64,000 nt of DNA from positions 62,001 to 126,000 of the forward strand of contig NZ_JACEGD010000004.1 in the NCBI RefSeq assembly GCF_016031635.1, written 5' to 3'. The stretch is from Bradyrhizobium diversitatis. Its GTDB lineage: Bacteria > Pseudomonadota > Alphaproteobacteria > Rhizobiales > Xanthobacteraceae. Below the pieces are notes generated by a model, which did no database searches, had not been told where the DNA came from, and saw only the letters and a program-made list of their open reading frames with translations. The position numbers and the translations under genes are program-made. The first letter of the stretch is position 1. Each line of letters starts with the position of its first letter. This document shows positions 17,563-28,110 of the stretch, one piece after another.

Positions 17563-17940
17563 ATGTCCTTTTTCATTCGTAGCATTGCCTGGCTGCTCGC
17601 GGCCGCCGTCACTTTCGCCACCCTCGGTCCCCCCGGCCTGCGGCCCCATTCCGACCTCGGCCAGGACGGCGAACATGCGCTCGCCTTCATCCTGGTGGGA
17701 CTGGCGTTCGGCCTCGCCTATCGGCGACGACGTCTGCTGGTCGCAGCCGCCGCGGTCGTGCTGATTGGCGTGCTCGAGCTGATGCAATTTTGGGCACCCG
17801 GCCGCCATGCGCGGCTGGAGGATTTTCTGGTCGATGCCGCCACCGCCTGCCTCGGCTTTGCGCTCGCCGCCGCGGCCGATTGGCTGCTCGCGCGCTTTCG
17901 CACCAGCGCTGCCCTGACAAGCGAAGGCCCCGCGGAGTGA
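17563..17940 (+). CDS. VanZ-like small membrane protein
   Basis: 125 residues with three or four predicted membrane segments (MSFFIRSIAWLLAAAVTFAT, the segment around HALAFILVGLAFGLAY, LLVAAAAVVLIGVLELMQF and CLGFALAAAADWLLA). The motif PGRHARLEDFLVDAATACLG is the VanZ-family signature. Family members lie in the cytoplasmic membrane, and their role outside glycopeptide resistance is unknown. The ribosome site is weak. The stop codon lies inside the terminator hairpin at 17925-17955. Confidence 0.78.
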   Translation: MSFFIRSIAWLLAAAVTFATLGPPGLRPHSDLGQDGEHALAFILVGLAFGLAYRRRRLLVAAAAVVLIGVLELMQFWAPGRHARLEDFLVDAATACLGFALAAAADWLLARFRTSAALTSEGPAE

Positions 17941-17960
17941 GACTCCGCAGGGCCTGTCTT
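17925..17960 (+). terminator. Rho-independent terminator overlapping the VanZ-like stop
   Basis: A 14-bp stem (17925-17938 with 17942-17955, one mismatch) with a 3-base loop, followed by GTCTTGTC. It separates the convergent VanZ-like and DUF1236 genes and could work in both directions, though the T-run is poor. Confidence 0.6.
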
Positions 17961-17984
17961 GTCAGCGCCCGGGTTTGCCGCCGA

Positions 17985-18368
17985 TCAGTCGATGATCTTG
18001 ACGACGCGGCGGGTGCGCGGCTCGACGATCACGCGGCGATCGTTCACGACCGCATAACGATACTCGGTGTAGTTCGGCACCGGACGGAGCACAACGCTGG
18101 GCGGCAGCGGCTCGCCGACGACAACGCGCTCCTCCACGACGACCGAATCGCTGCGCGGGATTCCGCCCAGCACGGCATTCGGAATTTCGAGGCCGGCGCC
18201 GACGGCCGCGCCAACGGTGCCGCCAACCATTGCGCCGATCGGTCCGCCGATGTCGCCACCTGCACGCGCGCCGTCCCTGGCGCCTTGTTCGGTCGTTGAC
18301 TGGGCGAAGGCTGCGCTCGACGCCAGCAGCGAGGCGGCGGCGAACGTAATCGCAAGACGGGTTTTCAT
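17985..18368 (-). CDS. DUF1236 domain-containing exported protein
   Basis: 127 residues with a Sec signal peptide (MKTRLAITFAAASLLASSAA, cleavage near AFAQ-S), a Gly-rich glycine-zipper-like segment (GGPIGAMVGGTVGAAVGAGL) and the C-terminal DUF1236 signature (YRYAVVNDRRVIVEPRTRRV). This protein class is common in Bradyrhizobium and related bacteria. It is likely periplasmic or outer-membrane associated; the function is unknown. ATG 18368 has a GGAG about 12 bases upstream. Confidence 0.85.
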   Translation of the reverse strand: MKTRLAITFAAASLLASSAAFAQSTTEQGARDGARAGGDIGGPIGAMVGGTVGAAVGAGLEIPNAVLGGIPRSDSVVVEERVVVGEPLPPSVVLRPVPNYTEYRYAVVNDRRVIVEPRTRRVVKIID

Positions 18369-18481
18369 GTGCTTATCACTCCAGTGATTGTCCTGCGCCT
18401 TCAACCGCGGGGCGGAGGCATTGTTCCGGTTCCCTACTGCGAAGAAGCGCCAGAATCCGGAGACTGTTACGCCGTAACACA

Positions 18482-19369
18482 TCAGGCTGCGGCGATCTCG
18501 TGCCCCGCCATCAGTTCCAGCGCCCGCACCATCGCCGAATGATCCCACGCCTTGCCGCCATGCGCCGTGCAGGACGAGAACAATTGCTGCGCCACTGCCG
18601 TGCTCGGCAGCGACAAGCCGAGTGAGCGAGCGCCTTCGAGCGCGAGGTTGAGATCCTTCTGGTGCAGCTCGATGCGGAAGCCCGGGTCGAAATTGCGCTT
18701 CACCATGCGCTCGCCATGCACTTCGAGAATCCGCGACGAGGCGAAGCCGCCCATCAGCGCCTTGCGCACCAGCGCCGGGTTCGCGCCGGCCTTGGATGCG
18801 AACAGAAGCGCTTCGCTCACGGCCTCGATTGTCAGTGCGACGATGATCTGGTTGGCGACCTTCGTCGTCTGCCCGTCGCCATTGGCGCCGACATGCGTGA
18901 CATTCTTGCCCATCCTGTCGAAGATCGGCTTCATGGTGCCAAAAGCCCGCTCCGGCCCGCCGACCATGATGGTGAGGCTCGCAGCTTTCGCTCCGACCTC
19001 CCCGCCCGACACCGGCGCATCGAGATAGTCAGCGCCAAGCGCCTCGATCCTCTTCGCAAACTCCTTCGTCGCCAGCGGCGAGATCGAGCTCATGTCGACC
19101 ACGATCTTGCCCTTGGAAATGCCGCTCGCCACCCCGTCCTTGCCGAACAGCACAGCTTCGACATGCGGCGTATCCGGCACCATGATGATGACCGCATCCG
19201 CCTCCTCCGCCACCTGCTTGCCGGAGTTGCAGGGAATGCCGCCGGCCGCAATCAGCTCCGGCGCCACGGGCCCAACGTCATGCAGGAAAACGCGATGGCC
19301 CGCGGCCAGGAGATGGCCGGCCATCGGCCGTCCCATGGTCCCAAGTCCGATGAAACCGATGTCGATCAT
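18482..19369 (-). CDS. glxR: Tartronate semialdehyde (2-hydroxy-3-oxopropionate) reductase
   Basis: Reduces tartronate semialdehyde to D-glycerate with NAD(P)H. 295 residues of the beta-hydroxyacid dehydrogenase family: Rossmann motif MIDIGFIGLGTMGRPMAGHL, substrate motif DAPVSGGEVGAKAASLTIMV and catalytic-lysine region GDGQTTKVANQI. ATG 19369 with GGAGG upstream is preferred over an extended frame running into a repeat. It follows hyi and gcl on the same strand, completing the glyoxylate to glycerate route. A 205-bp gap with a palindromic repeat separates it from hyi, so its expression may be partly uncoupled. Confidence 0.93.
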   Translation of the reverse strand: MIDIGFIGLGTMGRPMAGHLLAAGHRVFLHDVGPVAPELIAAGGIPCNSGKQVAEEADAVIIMVPDTPHVEAVLFGKDGVASGISKGKIVVDMSSISPLATKEFAKRIEALGADYLDAPVSGGEVGAKAASLTIMVGGPERAFGTMKPIFDRMGKNVTHVGANGDGQTTKVANQIIVALTIEAVSEALLFASKAGANPALVRKALMGGFASSRILEVHGERMVKRNFDPGFRIELHQKDLNLALEGARSLGLSLPSTAVAQQLFSSCTAHGGKAWDHSAMVRALELMAGHEIAAA

Positions 19370-19420
19370 GTCTTCGTTTCCTCCGCGAAAGTTTCTGGTA
19401 AGTCTATCCACCTGCTCAGT

Positions 19421-19550
19421 GCTCCCGCTTGCGGGAAAGGTCGGCACGCAGTGCCGGGTGAGGGTTCTGTCCGCGTTGAGATCTTCTCCGCAAGAACCCC
19501 ACCGCGGAGGTACCCTCTCCCCAACCCTCTCCCGCAAGCGGGAGAGGGAG
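19421..19550. repeat. Intergenic palindromic repeat, family 1
   Basis: GCTCCCGCTTGCGGGAAAGG at 19421-19440 faces the inverted copy CTCCCGCAAGCGGGAGAGG in 19525-19548, with GGGTGAGGG and CCCTCTCCCC segments between. It lies between hyi and glxR. Same family as 5066-5204, 28988-29120 and 58311-58507. Confidence 0.75.
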
Positions 19551-19574
19551 CCCCACCGTCGCCTTGGCTAAGTC

Positions 19575-20360
19575 TCAAGTCTCGAACGTCTGTGCGGCGT
19601 GCCAGGACAGGCCTTCGAGCGTCGTGGTGCGGGGCTTGTATTCGCAGCCGATCCAGCCGCGATAGCCGATCGCGTCGAGATGCCGGAACAGGAAGGGATA
19701 GTTGATCTCGCCGGTGCCGGGCTCGTGGCGGCCGGGATTGTCGGCGAGCTGGATGTGGGCGATCTCAGGCAGGTATTCTTGCATGGTGCGAGCGAGGTCG
19801 CCTTCCATGATCTGCATGTGATAAATGTCGTACTGGATGAAGAGGTTGTTCGACCGCACGTCCGAGATCAGCTGCACCGCCTGCTCGGTGCCGCTGAGGA
19901 AGAAGCTGGGAATGTCGAGCGTGTTGATCGGCTCGACCAGGAGCTTGATGTTCTCCCGCGCCAGCGTCGAGGCGGCAAAGCGCAAATTTCCGAGCAGGGT
20001 CTCATTCAGCTCGCGCCGTTCCGCATCGGCAGGCGCGATGCCGACGAGGCAGTTGAGCTGCTCGCAATCGAGTGCCTTGGCATAGTCGATGGCGCGGAAT
20101 ACGCCGTCGCGGAATTCACTGACGCGATCGGGCAGGATGGCAATGCCCCGCTCGCCCGCCGCCCAGTTGCCGGCCGGCAGATTGTGCAGCACCTGCGTCA
20201 GCCCGTGGGCCTCCAATTGTTCGCGCAGCTGCGCCTTGTCGAAATCATAGGGAAAGAGATACTCGACCCCGGCAAAGCCCGCCGCCTTCGCCGCGGCAAA
20301 GCGGTCGAGGAACGGCATCTCGTTGAAGAGCATGGTGAGGTTGGCGGCAAACTTCGGCAT
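19575..20360 (-). CDS. hyi: Hydroxypyruvate isomerase
   Basis: Interconverts hydroxypyruvate and tartronate semialdehyde. 261 residues with a TIM-barrel xylose-isomerase-like fold. Recognisable are the N-terminus MPKFAANLTMLFNEMPFLDR, VEYLFPYDFDK, the metal-site segment LLVEPINTLDIPSFFL, FIQYDIYHMQIMEGDL and the C-terminal GWIGCEYKPRTTTLEGL. Length matches Hyi of other bacteria. It starts 11 bases after the gcl stop, clearly the same operon. GGGGAGAAC lies just before the ATG. Confidence 0.95.
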   Translation of the reverse strand: MPKFAANLTMLFNEMPFLDRFAAAKAAGFAGVEYLFPYDFDKAQLREQLEAHGLTQVLHNLPAGNWAAGERGIAILPDRVSEFRDGVFRAIDYAKALDCEQLNCLVGIAPADAERRELNETLLGNLRFAASTLARENIKLLVEPINTLDIPSFFLSGTEQAVQLISDVRSNNLFIQYDIYHMQIMEGDLARTMQEYLPEIAHIQLADNPGRHEPGTGEINYPFLFRHLDAIGYRGWIGCEYKPRTTTLEGLSWHAAQTFET

Positions 20361-20371
20361 GATGTTCTCCC

Positions 20372-22162
20372 CTATTCCGCCGGCTGCAGCACACCCGGGC
20401 GCGCCCGCTCGACCTCGTCGAGCGGGAGGTCCAGCACCTCCTCGAACTCGACGATGTTGTCGATCTCGCTGCCCATCGCGATGTTGGTGACGCGTTCGAG
20501 GATGAACTCGACCACCACCGGCACGCGATGCCTGGCCATCAATTCACGCGCGGTGGCGAACGCCGCTTGCGTGTCCTCGGGGCGGGTGACACGGATCGCC
20601 TTGCAGCCGAGGCCTTCGGCGACTGCGACATGGTCGACGCCGTAGACGCCGATCTCGGGCGCGTTGATGTTCTCGAAGGAGAGCTGGACTTGATAGTCCA
20701 TCTCGAAGCCGCGCTGGGCCTGGCGGATCAGGCCGAGATAGGAATTGTTCACGACGACGTGGATGTAGGGCAGATTGAACTGCGCGCCGACCGCGAGCTC
20801 CTCGATCAGGAACTGGAAGTCGTAGTCGCCGGAGAGCGCGACGATGTCGCGATCCGGGCACGCCGCACGCACGCCGAGCGCGGCGGGCAGCGTCCAGCCG
20901 AGCGGTCCCGCCTGTCCGGCATTGATCCAGTTGCGCGGCTTGTAGACGCCGAGGAATTGCGCGCCGGCGATCTGCGACAGGCCGATCACGGTGACATAAG
21001 TGGTGTCGCGGCCGAACGCCTTGTTCATCTCCTCATAGACGCGCTGCGGCTTGATCGGCACGTCGTCGAAATGGCTCTTGCGCAGCATCGTCTTCTTGCG
21101 ATCGCGGCAGGCAGCGGGCCACGCCTGGCGCTCGCGAAGCCTGCCTGACCGGCGCCACTCCCTGGCGACCGTGACGAACAGCTCGAGCGCAGCCTTCGCA
21201 TCCGAGACGATGCCGAGATCGGGATTGAACACGCGTCCGATCTGCGTCGGTTCGATATCGACATGCACGAAGGTGCGGCCCTTGGTGTAGGTCTCGACCG
21301 AGCCGGTGTGGCGGTTGGCCCAGCGGTTGCCGATGCCGAGCACGAAGTCGGATTCCAGCAGCGTGGCGTTGCCGTAGCGGTGGCTGGTCTGAAGCCCGAC
21401 CATGCCGGCCATCAGCACATGGTCGTCGGGGATCGCGCCCCATCCCATCAGCGTCGGGACAACGGGCACGTTGGCGATCTCGGCAAACTCGACCAGCAGA
21501 TCCGAGGCATCGGCATTGATGATGCCGCCGCCGGCGACGATCAGCGGCCGCTCGGCCGCGTTCAGCATCTCCAGCGCCTTCTCGACCTGCTTGCGTGTTG
21601 CGGCGGGCTTGTAGGCCGGCAGCGGCTCATAAGTCTCGTCGTCGAATTCGATCTCGGCGAGTTGCACGTCGAGCGGCATGTCGATCAACACCGGCCCCGG
21701 CCGACCCGAGCGCATCACATGAAAGGCTTGGCTGAACACGCGCGGCACCAGCGCCGGCTCACGCACGGTGACCGCCCATTTGGTCACCGGCTTTGCGATC
21801 GACTCGATATCGACCGCCTGGAAATCTTCCTTGTAGAGCCGCGCCCGCGGCGCCTGTCCGGTGATGCAGAGGATCGGGATGGAATCGGCGATCGCCGAAT
21901 AGAGTCCGGTGATCATATCGGTGCCGGCCGGCCCCGAGGTGCCGATGCAGACGCCGATATTGCCGGCCTTCGCCCGCGTATAGCCCTCCGCCATGTGCGA
22001 GGCGCCCTCGACATGCCGCGCCAGGATGTGGCGGATCGAACCGCGCTTCTTCAGCGCCGAGTAAAGCGGATTGATCGCAGCCCCGGGAACCCCGAAGGCA
22101 GTCGAGATGCCCTCCTTCTCCAGGATTCGCACGGCCGCATCGACAGCTCGCATCTTCGCCAT
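20372..22162 (-). CDS. gcl: Glyoxylate carboligase (tartronate-semialdehyde synthase)
   Basis: ThDP- and FAD-dependent condensation of two glyoxylate to tartronate semialdehyde plus CO2. Starting at ATG 22162 (GCGAGGTCCGAT upstream) gives 596 residues, the family length. The diagnostic valine replacing the catalytic glutamate of other ThDP enzymes is V51 in [19 protein letters not shown]. The ThDP motif is [16 protein letters not shown] to [14 protein letters not shown]. The operon gcl-hyi-glxR feeds C2 carbon from oxalate, purines or glycolate into glycerate. The 152-bp upstream gap should hold its promoter. Confidence 0.96.
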   Translation of the reverse strand: MAKMRAVDAAVRILEKEGISTAFGVPGAAINPLYSALKKRGSIRHILARHVEGASHMAEGYTRAKAGNIGVCIGTSGPAGTDMITGLYSAIADSIPILCITGQAPRARLYKEDFQAVDIESIAKPVTKWAVTVREPALVPRVFSQAFHVMRSGRPGPVLIDMPLDVQLAEIEFDDETYEPLPAYKPAATRKQVEKALEMLNAAERPLIVAGGGIINADASDLLVEFAEIANVPVVPTLMGWGAIPDDHVLMAGMVGLQTSHRYGNATLLESDFVLGIGNRWANRHTGSVETYTKGRTFVHVDIEPTQIGRVFNPDLGIVSDAKAALELFVTVAREWRRSGRLRERQAWPAACRDRKKTMLRKSHFDDVPIKPQRVYEEMNKAFGRDTTYVTVIGLSQIAGAQFLGVYKPRNWINAGQAGPLGWTLPAALGVRAACPDRDIVALSGDYDFQFLIEELAVGAQFNLPYIHVVVNNSYLGLIRQAQRGFEMDYQVQLSFENINAPEIGVYGVDHVAVAEGLGCKAIRVTRPEDTQAAFATARELMARHRVPVVVEFILERVTNIAMGSEIDNIVEFEEVLDLPLDEVERARPGVLQPAE

Positions 22163-22314
22163 ATCGGACCTCGCTCGGTTCAAGTCAGCGAGCGAGATCA
22201 TCAGATGCGCAAGGAGCTATCTCAACAAGATCGATTTTGTTTTCCACGATGCGGCAGCCGCCGAAAAATCGCGGCGGTCTCAATCGGTTATATCGAGGAA
22301 TGCGTGAAAGCGGA

Positions 22315-24117
22315 TCACTCGAACAGCGGCGCCAGCTCCATCTGCGGCACCAGCACGAGGCCCTTGTCGGTGATGCGAATTTCCGGAATGACTGATAGGG
22401 GAATCAAATTGAAGCCCATGTAGGGGATGGTGCAGCCGGCCTCCACCCATTCCTTCTTCAGCACCTTCACTTCTTCCGCCACTTCGGTGACGCGCCTGTC
22501 GGAGAGCAGCCCGGCAATGGGCAGCGGAACCAGCGCCCTCACCTTGCCGTCGGCGACGACGCAAACGCCGCCCTGGTGCTCCTTGATCGCAGCGATCGTC
22601 ACCTGCATGTCCGGCTCGTTGGTGCCGGCGACGATGATGTTGTGGCTGTCGTGGCCGACGCTGGAGGCGACCGCGCCGCGCTTCAGGCCGAAATCCTTGA
22701 GAAGGCCATGGGCGACATTGCCGGCCGACTTGCCGTGGCGCTCGACGACCGTGACGAAGCAAAGTCCGTAGCGCTCGAACAGCGACGGCCAATCCTTTGC
22801 GGCTTCGATCGCCACCTTCTCGTGAATCAGCGTGATGCCGGGCAGCGCGGTCTTGATCGCATTGACGATGCAGGCCTTCGCGGGCAGCTCCGGCGTCAAC
22901 TTCATCTTCTCCGGCAGCTTCACCGTCGCATAGGCCGCCTTCGGATACTGATAGCGCTGCGACAGCGCCTGATCGAGACTGTCAGTGATCTTGCCGCGCT
23001 CGACCACGAGCTCGCCGCCATACCAGGTGCATTGCGGCTTGAGCTGGTCGTCCATCAGCACGAGATCGGCGCGGCGGCCGCCACCGAGCCCGCCGATATC
23101 GCCTTCCATCCCGAAACGCGTCGCGCCATGAAGCGAGCCCATCGACCAGGCCTGCTCCGGCGACATCCCCGCCTTCACGGCTTCGCGCACCACCCAGTCG
23201 AGGCCGAACAGCAGCAGATCGTCGGCATCGCGATCATCTGTGCAGACGGCCGTGCGCTTGTGCGAGGCCCCGAGTTCGGTAATCGTCCGGATTGCCTGCG
23301 GCAGCGAATGCCAGGGCGTCGTCGGCGGGCCGCCACGCAAGAACACCCAGACGCCGGCATCGAGCAGATCGTCGGCGATGTCGCGGTCGATCGCCTCGTG
23401 CGTATCGGTAATGCCGCTCGCCGCATAGGCGGCGACGAACTCGCGGCCATAGACATGACCCGACACCGGACGCCCCCGCTTCAGGGCCGCGGCGAGAATG
23501 GCATGGCTGCGCTCGTCGCCCATCGTGACCGGCACGAAATCCATCTTCTCGCCGAGTGCGACCGCCTCCGGCCAGCGATCGAACAGGCCCGCGATCTTGT
23601 CCGGCGTGAGGTCGCCGCCAGCGGTTTCCAGTTCCGCGGACGTTGCTGGCATCGTGCTCGGCACCGTCAGGAAGATCGAGAGCGGCGCCTCGCGCGCGTC
23701 CTCCAGCATCGCCTCGACGCCGGCGACGTCCATGACGTTGCCGATCTCGTGGCTGTCGCAGAAGATCGTGGTGGTTCCGTTCAGCAGCGCAGCTTCCGCG
23801 TAGGCACAGGCCGTCACCATCGAGGATTCGATGTGGATGTGCGGATCGACCAGCCCCGGCGCGATGATGCCGCCGGCCGCATCATAGAGCGGCACGCCGC
23901 TCCAGACCTTCTTCGCCGTGCCGGCCGGCTTCACCGCAGCGATGCGGCCGCCGGTGATCCAGACCTCGCGGCCCGGATGGATGCGCTCCGAATAGGTCGA
24001 GAGCACCCGGGCCCCCGTGACGACGAGATCGGGCGCAACGCGCGCCGAGGCGACGTCGGCGAGGCGCCGGGTCATCGCATGCAGCGGTGCGACGGCGAAG
24101 CGGGTAAGTCTTGTCAT
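22315..24117 (-). CDS. ade: Adenine deaminase
   Basis: Hydrolyses adenine to hypoxanthine and ammonia with a binuclear metal centre. 600 residues, close to the usual 580-600. Amidohydrolase motif [17 protein letters not shown] (metal His pair), [20 protein letters not shown] and the C-terminal ade signature ([20 protein letters not shown]) are clear. GAGGGTCACT precedes the ATG. It lies upstream of gcl on the same strand. Purine breakdown yields glyoxylate, which would give the neighbourhood a common theme. Confidence 0.95.
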   Translation of the reverse strand: MTRLTRFAVAPLHAMTRRLADVASARVAPDLVVTGARVLSTYSERIHPGREVWITGGRIAAVKPAGTAKKVWSGVPLYDAAGGIIAPGLVDPHIHIESSMVTACAYAEAALLNGTTTIFCDSHEIGNVMDVAGVEAMLEDAREAPLSIFLTVPSTMPATSAELETAGGDLTPDKIAGLFDRWPEAVALGEKMDFVPVTMGDERSHAILAAALKRGRPVSGHVYGREFVAAYAASGITDTHEAIDRDIADDLLDAGVWVFLRGGPPTTPWHSLPQAIRTITELGASHKRTAVCTDDRDADDLLLFGLDWVVREAVKAGMSPEQAWSMGSLHGATRFGMEGDIGGLGGGRRADLVLMDDQLKPQCTWYGGELVVERGKITDSLDQALSQRYQYPKAAYATVKLPEKMKLTPELPAKACIVNAIKTALPGITLIHEKVAIEAAKDWPSLFERYGLCFVTVVERHGKSAGNVAHGLLKDFGLKRGAVASSVGHDSHNIIVAGTNEPDMQVTIAAIKEHQGGVCVVADGKVRALVPLPIAGLLSDRRVTEVAEEVKVLKKEWVEAGCTIPYMGFNLIPLSVIPEIRITDKGLVLVPQMELAPLFE

Positions 24118-24202
24118 AGTGACCCTCGCGTGGCGTTACGGCCAAGCGATGGTTACGCCCCGCGCCGAGCGGGGCAAGCGCAAATATAGCAGCACGCCCT
24201 GC

Positions 24203-25003
24203 TCAAGCCCCAGGCGCCGAACCTCCTGCCGACCCCGACCTTACAGGTCTGCGCGGGCTCCGCCGTCTTGGCGATGGTGCGGCAGTGGGCTTGACCCGTA
24301 TGCGCATTGACCGGCCCTTGGATTCATCGATTTCGAAGGAATTTGTCTTTCGCACAAGATCGCTCAGCTTGCGGGAACCGTAGGTTCTCGAATCGAAATC
24401 GGGGGCGAGGTTGGTAAGCCCTTTTCCGACTTCCCCGAGAGAAACCCATCCGTCTTCGCTTTCCATCTGGGCGATGACTTTCTTGATCATGGGAATCGCT
24501 GCGTCAGGGGGTTGGAGCAGCGGCGACCTCGTGGCGGCATCCTGGGTGTTCGCCGGGGCGGCAAGCAGGTTCTCGGTATAGACGAATCTCCGGCAGGCCT
24601 GCCTGAAGCTTTCCGGCGTCTTCTGCTCGCCGAACCCGAAGACGTCGACTCCCTGCTCCCGGATGCGGGCGGCGAGACGAGTAAAGTCGCTGTCGGAAGA
24701 CACCAGGCAGAAGCCGTCGAAGCGGCCGCTGTGCAGCAGGTCCATCGCGTCGATGACCAGGGTGATGTCGGACGCATTCTTTCCCGTCGTATAAGCGAAT
24801 TGCTGCTGCGGGATGATGGCGTGCTTCGACAGAATGTCGGCCCAGGCCCTGGAACGCGCATTGGAGAAGTCGCCGTAGATGCGTCGGACGCTGGCCTCGC
24901 CGATCTTGGCAATCTCCTCGAAAAGTCCATCCGCGATCTTCGCAGAGGCATTGTCGGCGTCGATCAGGACGGCCAGACGAGGCGAGCGAAGTTCGGACGG
25001 CAT
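24203..25003 (-). CDS. NYN-domain (PIN-like) nuclease with C-terminal OST-HTH/LOTUS domain
   Basis: 266 residues. The N-terminal NYN domain (about 8-150) keeps the acidic metal-binding residues: AVLIDADNASAK (D15, D17), the aspartates of SDITLVIDAMDLLHSG, and CLVSSDSDFTRLAARIRE. The C-terminal 175-250 region (MIKKVIAQMESEDGWVSLGE to YGSRKLSDLVRKTNSFEI) fits the OST-HTH/LOTUS RNA-binding winged helix. Together they suggest a predicted endoribonuclease with an RNA-recognition module. GGAG lies upstream of ATG 25003. It is not obviously linked in function to its metabolic neighbours. Confidence 0.88.
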   Translation of the reverse strand: MPSELRSPRLAVLIDADNASAKIADGLFEEIAKIGEASVRRIYGDFSNARSRAWADILSKHAIIPQQQFAYTTGKNASDITLVIDAMDLLHSGRFDGFCLVSSDSDFTRLAARIREQGVDVFGFGEQKTPESFRQACRRFVYTENLLAAPANTQDAATRSPLLQPPDAAIPMIKKVIAQMESEDGWVSLGEVGKGLTNLAPDFDSRTYGSRKLSDLVRKTNSFEIDESKGRSMRIRVKPTAAPSPRRRSPRRPVRSGSAGGSAPGA

Positions 25004-25056
25004 GGCATTTCTCCACAGGATGGACGCAGCATTAGAACATGCGTGCGTCTTAGCGG

Positions 25057-26556
25057 CTAATCCTCGTTCGCCTTAAATCGCCCGAGCCCCTTCAGCACGA
25101 AGGGCGCCAGCAGTGCGATCAACGCCACGGCCAGCAGCGTCGCCGAGATCGGGCTTTGGACCAGCGTCATGGGATCGCCGAGGCTGATCGCGAGTGCGCG
25201 ACGCAATTGGCTTTCGGCGATCGGGCCGAGGATCAGGCCGACGACCACGGGCGCGATTGGAAAATCGAACCGGCGCATCAAAAAGCCGAGCACGCCGAAG
25301 CCGGCCAGCATCGATAATTCCACCACCGACGGCTTGGCGGCGATGGTGCCCATGGTCGCGAAGACGAGGATGCCGGCATAGAGCCAGGGCTGCGGAATCG
25401 CGAGCAGGCGCACCCACAGTCCGACCAGCGGCAGGTTGAGCACCAGCAGCATGCAGTTGGCGATGAAGAGGCTCGCGATCAGACCCCACACCAGATCGGG
25501 CCGCTCGGCGAACAGCAGCGGCCCCGGGTTGAGGCCGTATTGCTGGAAACCCGCCAGCATCATCGCGGCGGTTGCCGAGGTCGGCAGTCCGAGCGTGAGC
25601 AGCGGCACCAGCGTGCCGGCGGCTGAGGCGTTGTTGGCCGCTTCCGGTCCCGCCACCCCTTCGATCGCGCCCTTGCCGAATTCTTCGGGGTGTTTGGTCA
25701 GGCGCTTCTCGGTCGAATAGGACAGGAAGGTCGGGATCTCGGCGCCGCCCGCAGGCAGGGCGCCGATCGGAAAGCCGAACATGGTGCCGCGCAGCCACGG
25801 TTTCCACGATCGCTTCCAATCTTCTTTTGTCATCCACAGCGAGCCGCGCACCGGCTCGAGCTTCTCCTCGGTGTGGTGGCGGCGCGATGCGACATAGAGC
25901 GCCTCGCCCACCGCGAACAAGCCGACCGCGAGCGTCGTCACCTCGACACCGTCGAGCAGCTCGGGGATGCCAAACGCGAGCCGCGCCTGGCCGGTCAGCT
26001 TGTCGATGCCGACGAGGCCCAGCGTCAGGCCGATGAACAAGCTGGTCAGGCCGCGGATCGGCGAATCTCCGAAGGTCGCCGACACCGTGACGAAGGCGAC
26101 GCACATCAGCGCGAAGTAATCCTCCGGGCCAAAGCGCACGGCGAAATCGACCAGCCACGGCGCAAGGAAGGCGAGTCCGATGGTGGCGATGGTGCCGGCG
26201 ACGAAAGAGCCGATCGCGGAGGTCGCAAGCGCCGGCCCGCCACGGCCGGCCTTGGCCATCTTGTTGCCTTCGAGCGCGGTCGCCATCGAGGCGCTCTCGC
26301 CGGGCGTGTTGATCAGGATCGCGGTGGTCGAGCCGCCATACATGCCGCCATAATAGATGCCGGCGAACATGATCAGCGAGCCGCCGGGATCGAGCTTGTA
26401 CGTTACCGGCAGCAGCAGCGCGACCGTCAGCGCCGGACCGATGCCGGGCAGCACGCCGACGGCCGTGCCGAGGAACACGCCGATCAGCGCATAAAGCAGG
26501 TTCATCGGCTGGACGGCGACCGCCATGCCGTGGGCCAGCGCGGCAAAAGTGTCCAT
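25057..26556 (-). CDS. tctA: Tripartite tricarboxylate transporter, large permease TctA (system 1)
   Basis: 499 residues with about 12 membrane segments and the TctA signatures [40 protein letters not shown] and [14 protein letters not shown]. Uses an ion gradient to import carboxylates delivered by TctC. The start ATG 26556 shares bases with the tctB stop (TGATG); an in-frame GTG at 26559 is the alternative. Third gene of a tctC-tctB-tctA operon with overlapping junctions, preceded by an IclR regulator. The substrate is unknown. Confidence 0.94.
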   Translation of the reverse strand: MDTFAALAHGMAVAVQPMNLLYALIGVFLGTAVGVLPGIGPALTVALLLPVTYKLDPGGSLIMFAGIYYGGMYGGSTTAILINTPGESASMATALEGNKMAKAGRGGPALATSAIGSFVAGTIATIGLAFLAPWLVDFAVRFGPEDYFALMCVAFVTVSATFGDSPIRGLTSLFIGLTLGLVGIDKLTGQARLAFGIPELLDGVEVTTLAVGLFAVGEALYVASRRHHTEEKLEPVRGSLWMTKEDWKRSWKPWLRGTMFGFPIGALPAGGAEIPTFLSYSTEKRLTKHPEEFGKGAIEGVAGPEAANNASAAGTLVPLLTLGLPTSATAAMMLAGFQQYGLNPGPLLFAERPDLVWGLIASLFIANCMLLVLNLPLVGLWVRLLAIPQPWLYAGILVFATMGTIAAKPSVVELSMLAGFGVLGFLMRRFDFPIAPVVVGLILGPIAESQLRRALAISLGDPMTLVQSPISATLLAVALIALLAPFVLKGLGRFKANED

Positions 26557-27041
26557 CACAGCAGTCGCTCCAGAGGCCCGGCCGGAAGGCTCAGCGTCAA
26601 CAGGCGGTCGAACGCGAGATAGATGACGGTCGACATCACGAGGGCGATGATGCTGTCGACCAGGATGGCACGCCGCCCAAACGCGGCCGACGTCGTCACG
26701 AACAGCGCGGACGTCGCCAGGATGAAGCCGCCGCCGAAGCCGATGATCGCGATCAGCAGCGCAAGACCAATGAGGATCAAGACCACCGGCACGGGATCGG
26801 CGCTCTCGCGCGCCGGCAGATTGCCGCGTAGCGCGTCGATGAAATTGCCGAGCGCGAGCAACGCGAGGCCGGAGGCGACCACAACCGGCATCGCCTCAGG
26901 CCCCATCCCGTACATCGCGGCAGATTGCAGGCCGCGTGCATCCCAGACCAGCACCGCGGCGAGACCTGCGAGCAACGCAGCGACAACGAGGCCGGCGCGG
27001 TCGACGCGCCGCGGCGGCTGCGCAGGATCGCCGGAGGTCAT
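26556..27041 (-). CDS. tctB: Tripartite tricarboxylate transporter, small permease TctB (system 1)
   Basis: 161 residues with four predicted membrane helices (for example [36 protein letters not shown] and [20 protein letters not shown]), the usual TctB size and topology. It partners TctA in the membrane. Its start overlaps the tctC stop by 4 bases and its stop overlaps the tctA start, so the three are co-translated in fixed order. Confidence 0.88.
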   Translation of the reverse strand: MTSGDPAQPPRRVDRAGLVVAALLAGLAAVLVWDARGLQSAAMYGMGPEAMPVVVASGLALLALGNFIDALRGNLPARESADPVPVVLILIGLALLIAIIGFGGGFILATSALFVTTSAAFGRRAILVDSIIALVMSTVIYLAFDRLLTLSLPAGPLERLL

Positions 27042-28006
27042 GACTTGACGAGGCCGACCGATTTCAGCACGTCGGTGACGCGCGCCGTTTCCTTCTTCAG
27101 GAAGTCGGCGAAAGCGTCGCCGCCGAGATAGGCGTCCTCCCAGCCCTTCTGCTTGAGGATCTCCTTCCAGGCGTCGGACTTCACCATCTTCTCGACCGCA
27201 TCGCTCAAGGTCTTGCGCTGCTCCGGCGTGAGGCCGGGAGGCGCGACCACCGAGCGCCAGTTTGCGATCACGAGGTCGATGCCCTGCTCCTTGAAGGTCG
27301 GGATATCGCTGCCGGCAATGCGCTTCTCCGAGGTCACGCCGATCGCGCGCAGCTTGCCGGACTTGATTTGTCCTTCGTATTCGCTCAGGCCCGAAATACC
27401 CGCGGTGACCTTGCCGCCGAGGATCGCCGCCAGCGACTCGCCGCCGCCGGAGAACGGGATGTAGTTGATCTTCTTCGCGTCGGCGCCGACGGCGCCGGCG
27501 AACAGCGCTGCCATTACATGGTCCACACCGCCGGCCGAGCCTCCGGCGAAGGTGACCTTGGCGATATCGGCCTTCACCGCGGCGGCCAGATCCTGCGCAT
27601 TCTTGATCGGCGAATTCGCGGGAACCACGATCACCTGGATCTCCTCGGTGAGGCGGGCAATCGGCGTCACCTGCTCCAGCGTCACCGGCGACTTGTTCAT
27701 GGCAAGCGCGCCCACCATGACGAAGCCGCTGACCATCATCTGGTTGCCGTCGCCCTTGGCGCCATTGACGAACTGCGCGATGCCGACGCTGCCGCCAGCA
27801 CCGGGAACATTCGTGACCTGCACGCTGCGCGCGACGCCCGAAGCCACCAGCGCCTGCTGCATCGAGCGCGCGGTCTGGTCCCAGCCCCCGCCCGGAGCTG
27901 CCGGCGCCATCAGCTTGAGCTCGAGTTGCTGGGCAAAGGCCGGATTGGCTGCCGCCAGGGTCAGCGCGACGGCTGCGCCGACAAGGCGCGAGGGAAATCG
28001 AAACAT
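27038..28006 (-). CDS. tctC: Tripartite tricarboxylate transporter substrate-binding protein TctC (system 1)
   Basis: 322 residues of the Bug/TctC family with a Sec signal peptide (MFRFPSRLVGAAVALTLAAA, cleaved near AFAQ). The mature N-terminus LELKLMAPAAPGGGWDQTAR and VTNVPGAGGSVGIAQFVNG are the two conserved carboxylate-binding loops. It captures a carboxylic acid in the periplasm for TctAB. The gene follows the IclR regulator gene by 104 bp on the same strand; that gap contains a TTTGG...CCAAA interrupted dyad near 28049-28070, a possible operator. Confidence 0.93.
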   Translation of the reverse strand: MFRFPSRLVGAAVALTLAAANPAFAQQLELKLMAPAAPGGGWDQTARSMQQALVASGVARSVQVTNVPGAGGSVGIAQFVNGAKGDGNQMMVSGFVMVGALAMNKSPVTLEQVTPIARLTEEIQVIVVPANSPIKNAQDLAAAVKADIAKVTFAGGSAGGVDHVMAALFAGAVGADAKKINYIPFSGGGESLAAILGGKVTAGISGLSEYEGQIKSGKLRAIGVTSEKRIAGSDIPTFKEQGIDLVIANWRSVVAPPGLTPEQRKTLSDAVEKMVKSDAWKEILKQKGWEDAYLGGDAFADFLKKETARVTDVLKSVGLVKS

Positions 28007-28110
28007 GGGGGCATCTCCAGGCTCATGCGGACGTTTGCCGCATTGTGTCGTTTGGTCGCATATCAGCCAAAACGGCCGATACTGTCCAGTGACATCCCCC
28101 AGGGTCTTGG

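Noticed and set aside
22576..24189. 537-codon open frame on the plus strand
   Set aside because: Opposite to adenine deaminase, whose protein motifs are unmistakable; composition is Arg/Asp/Gly-rich nonsense.
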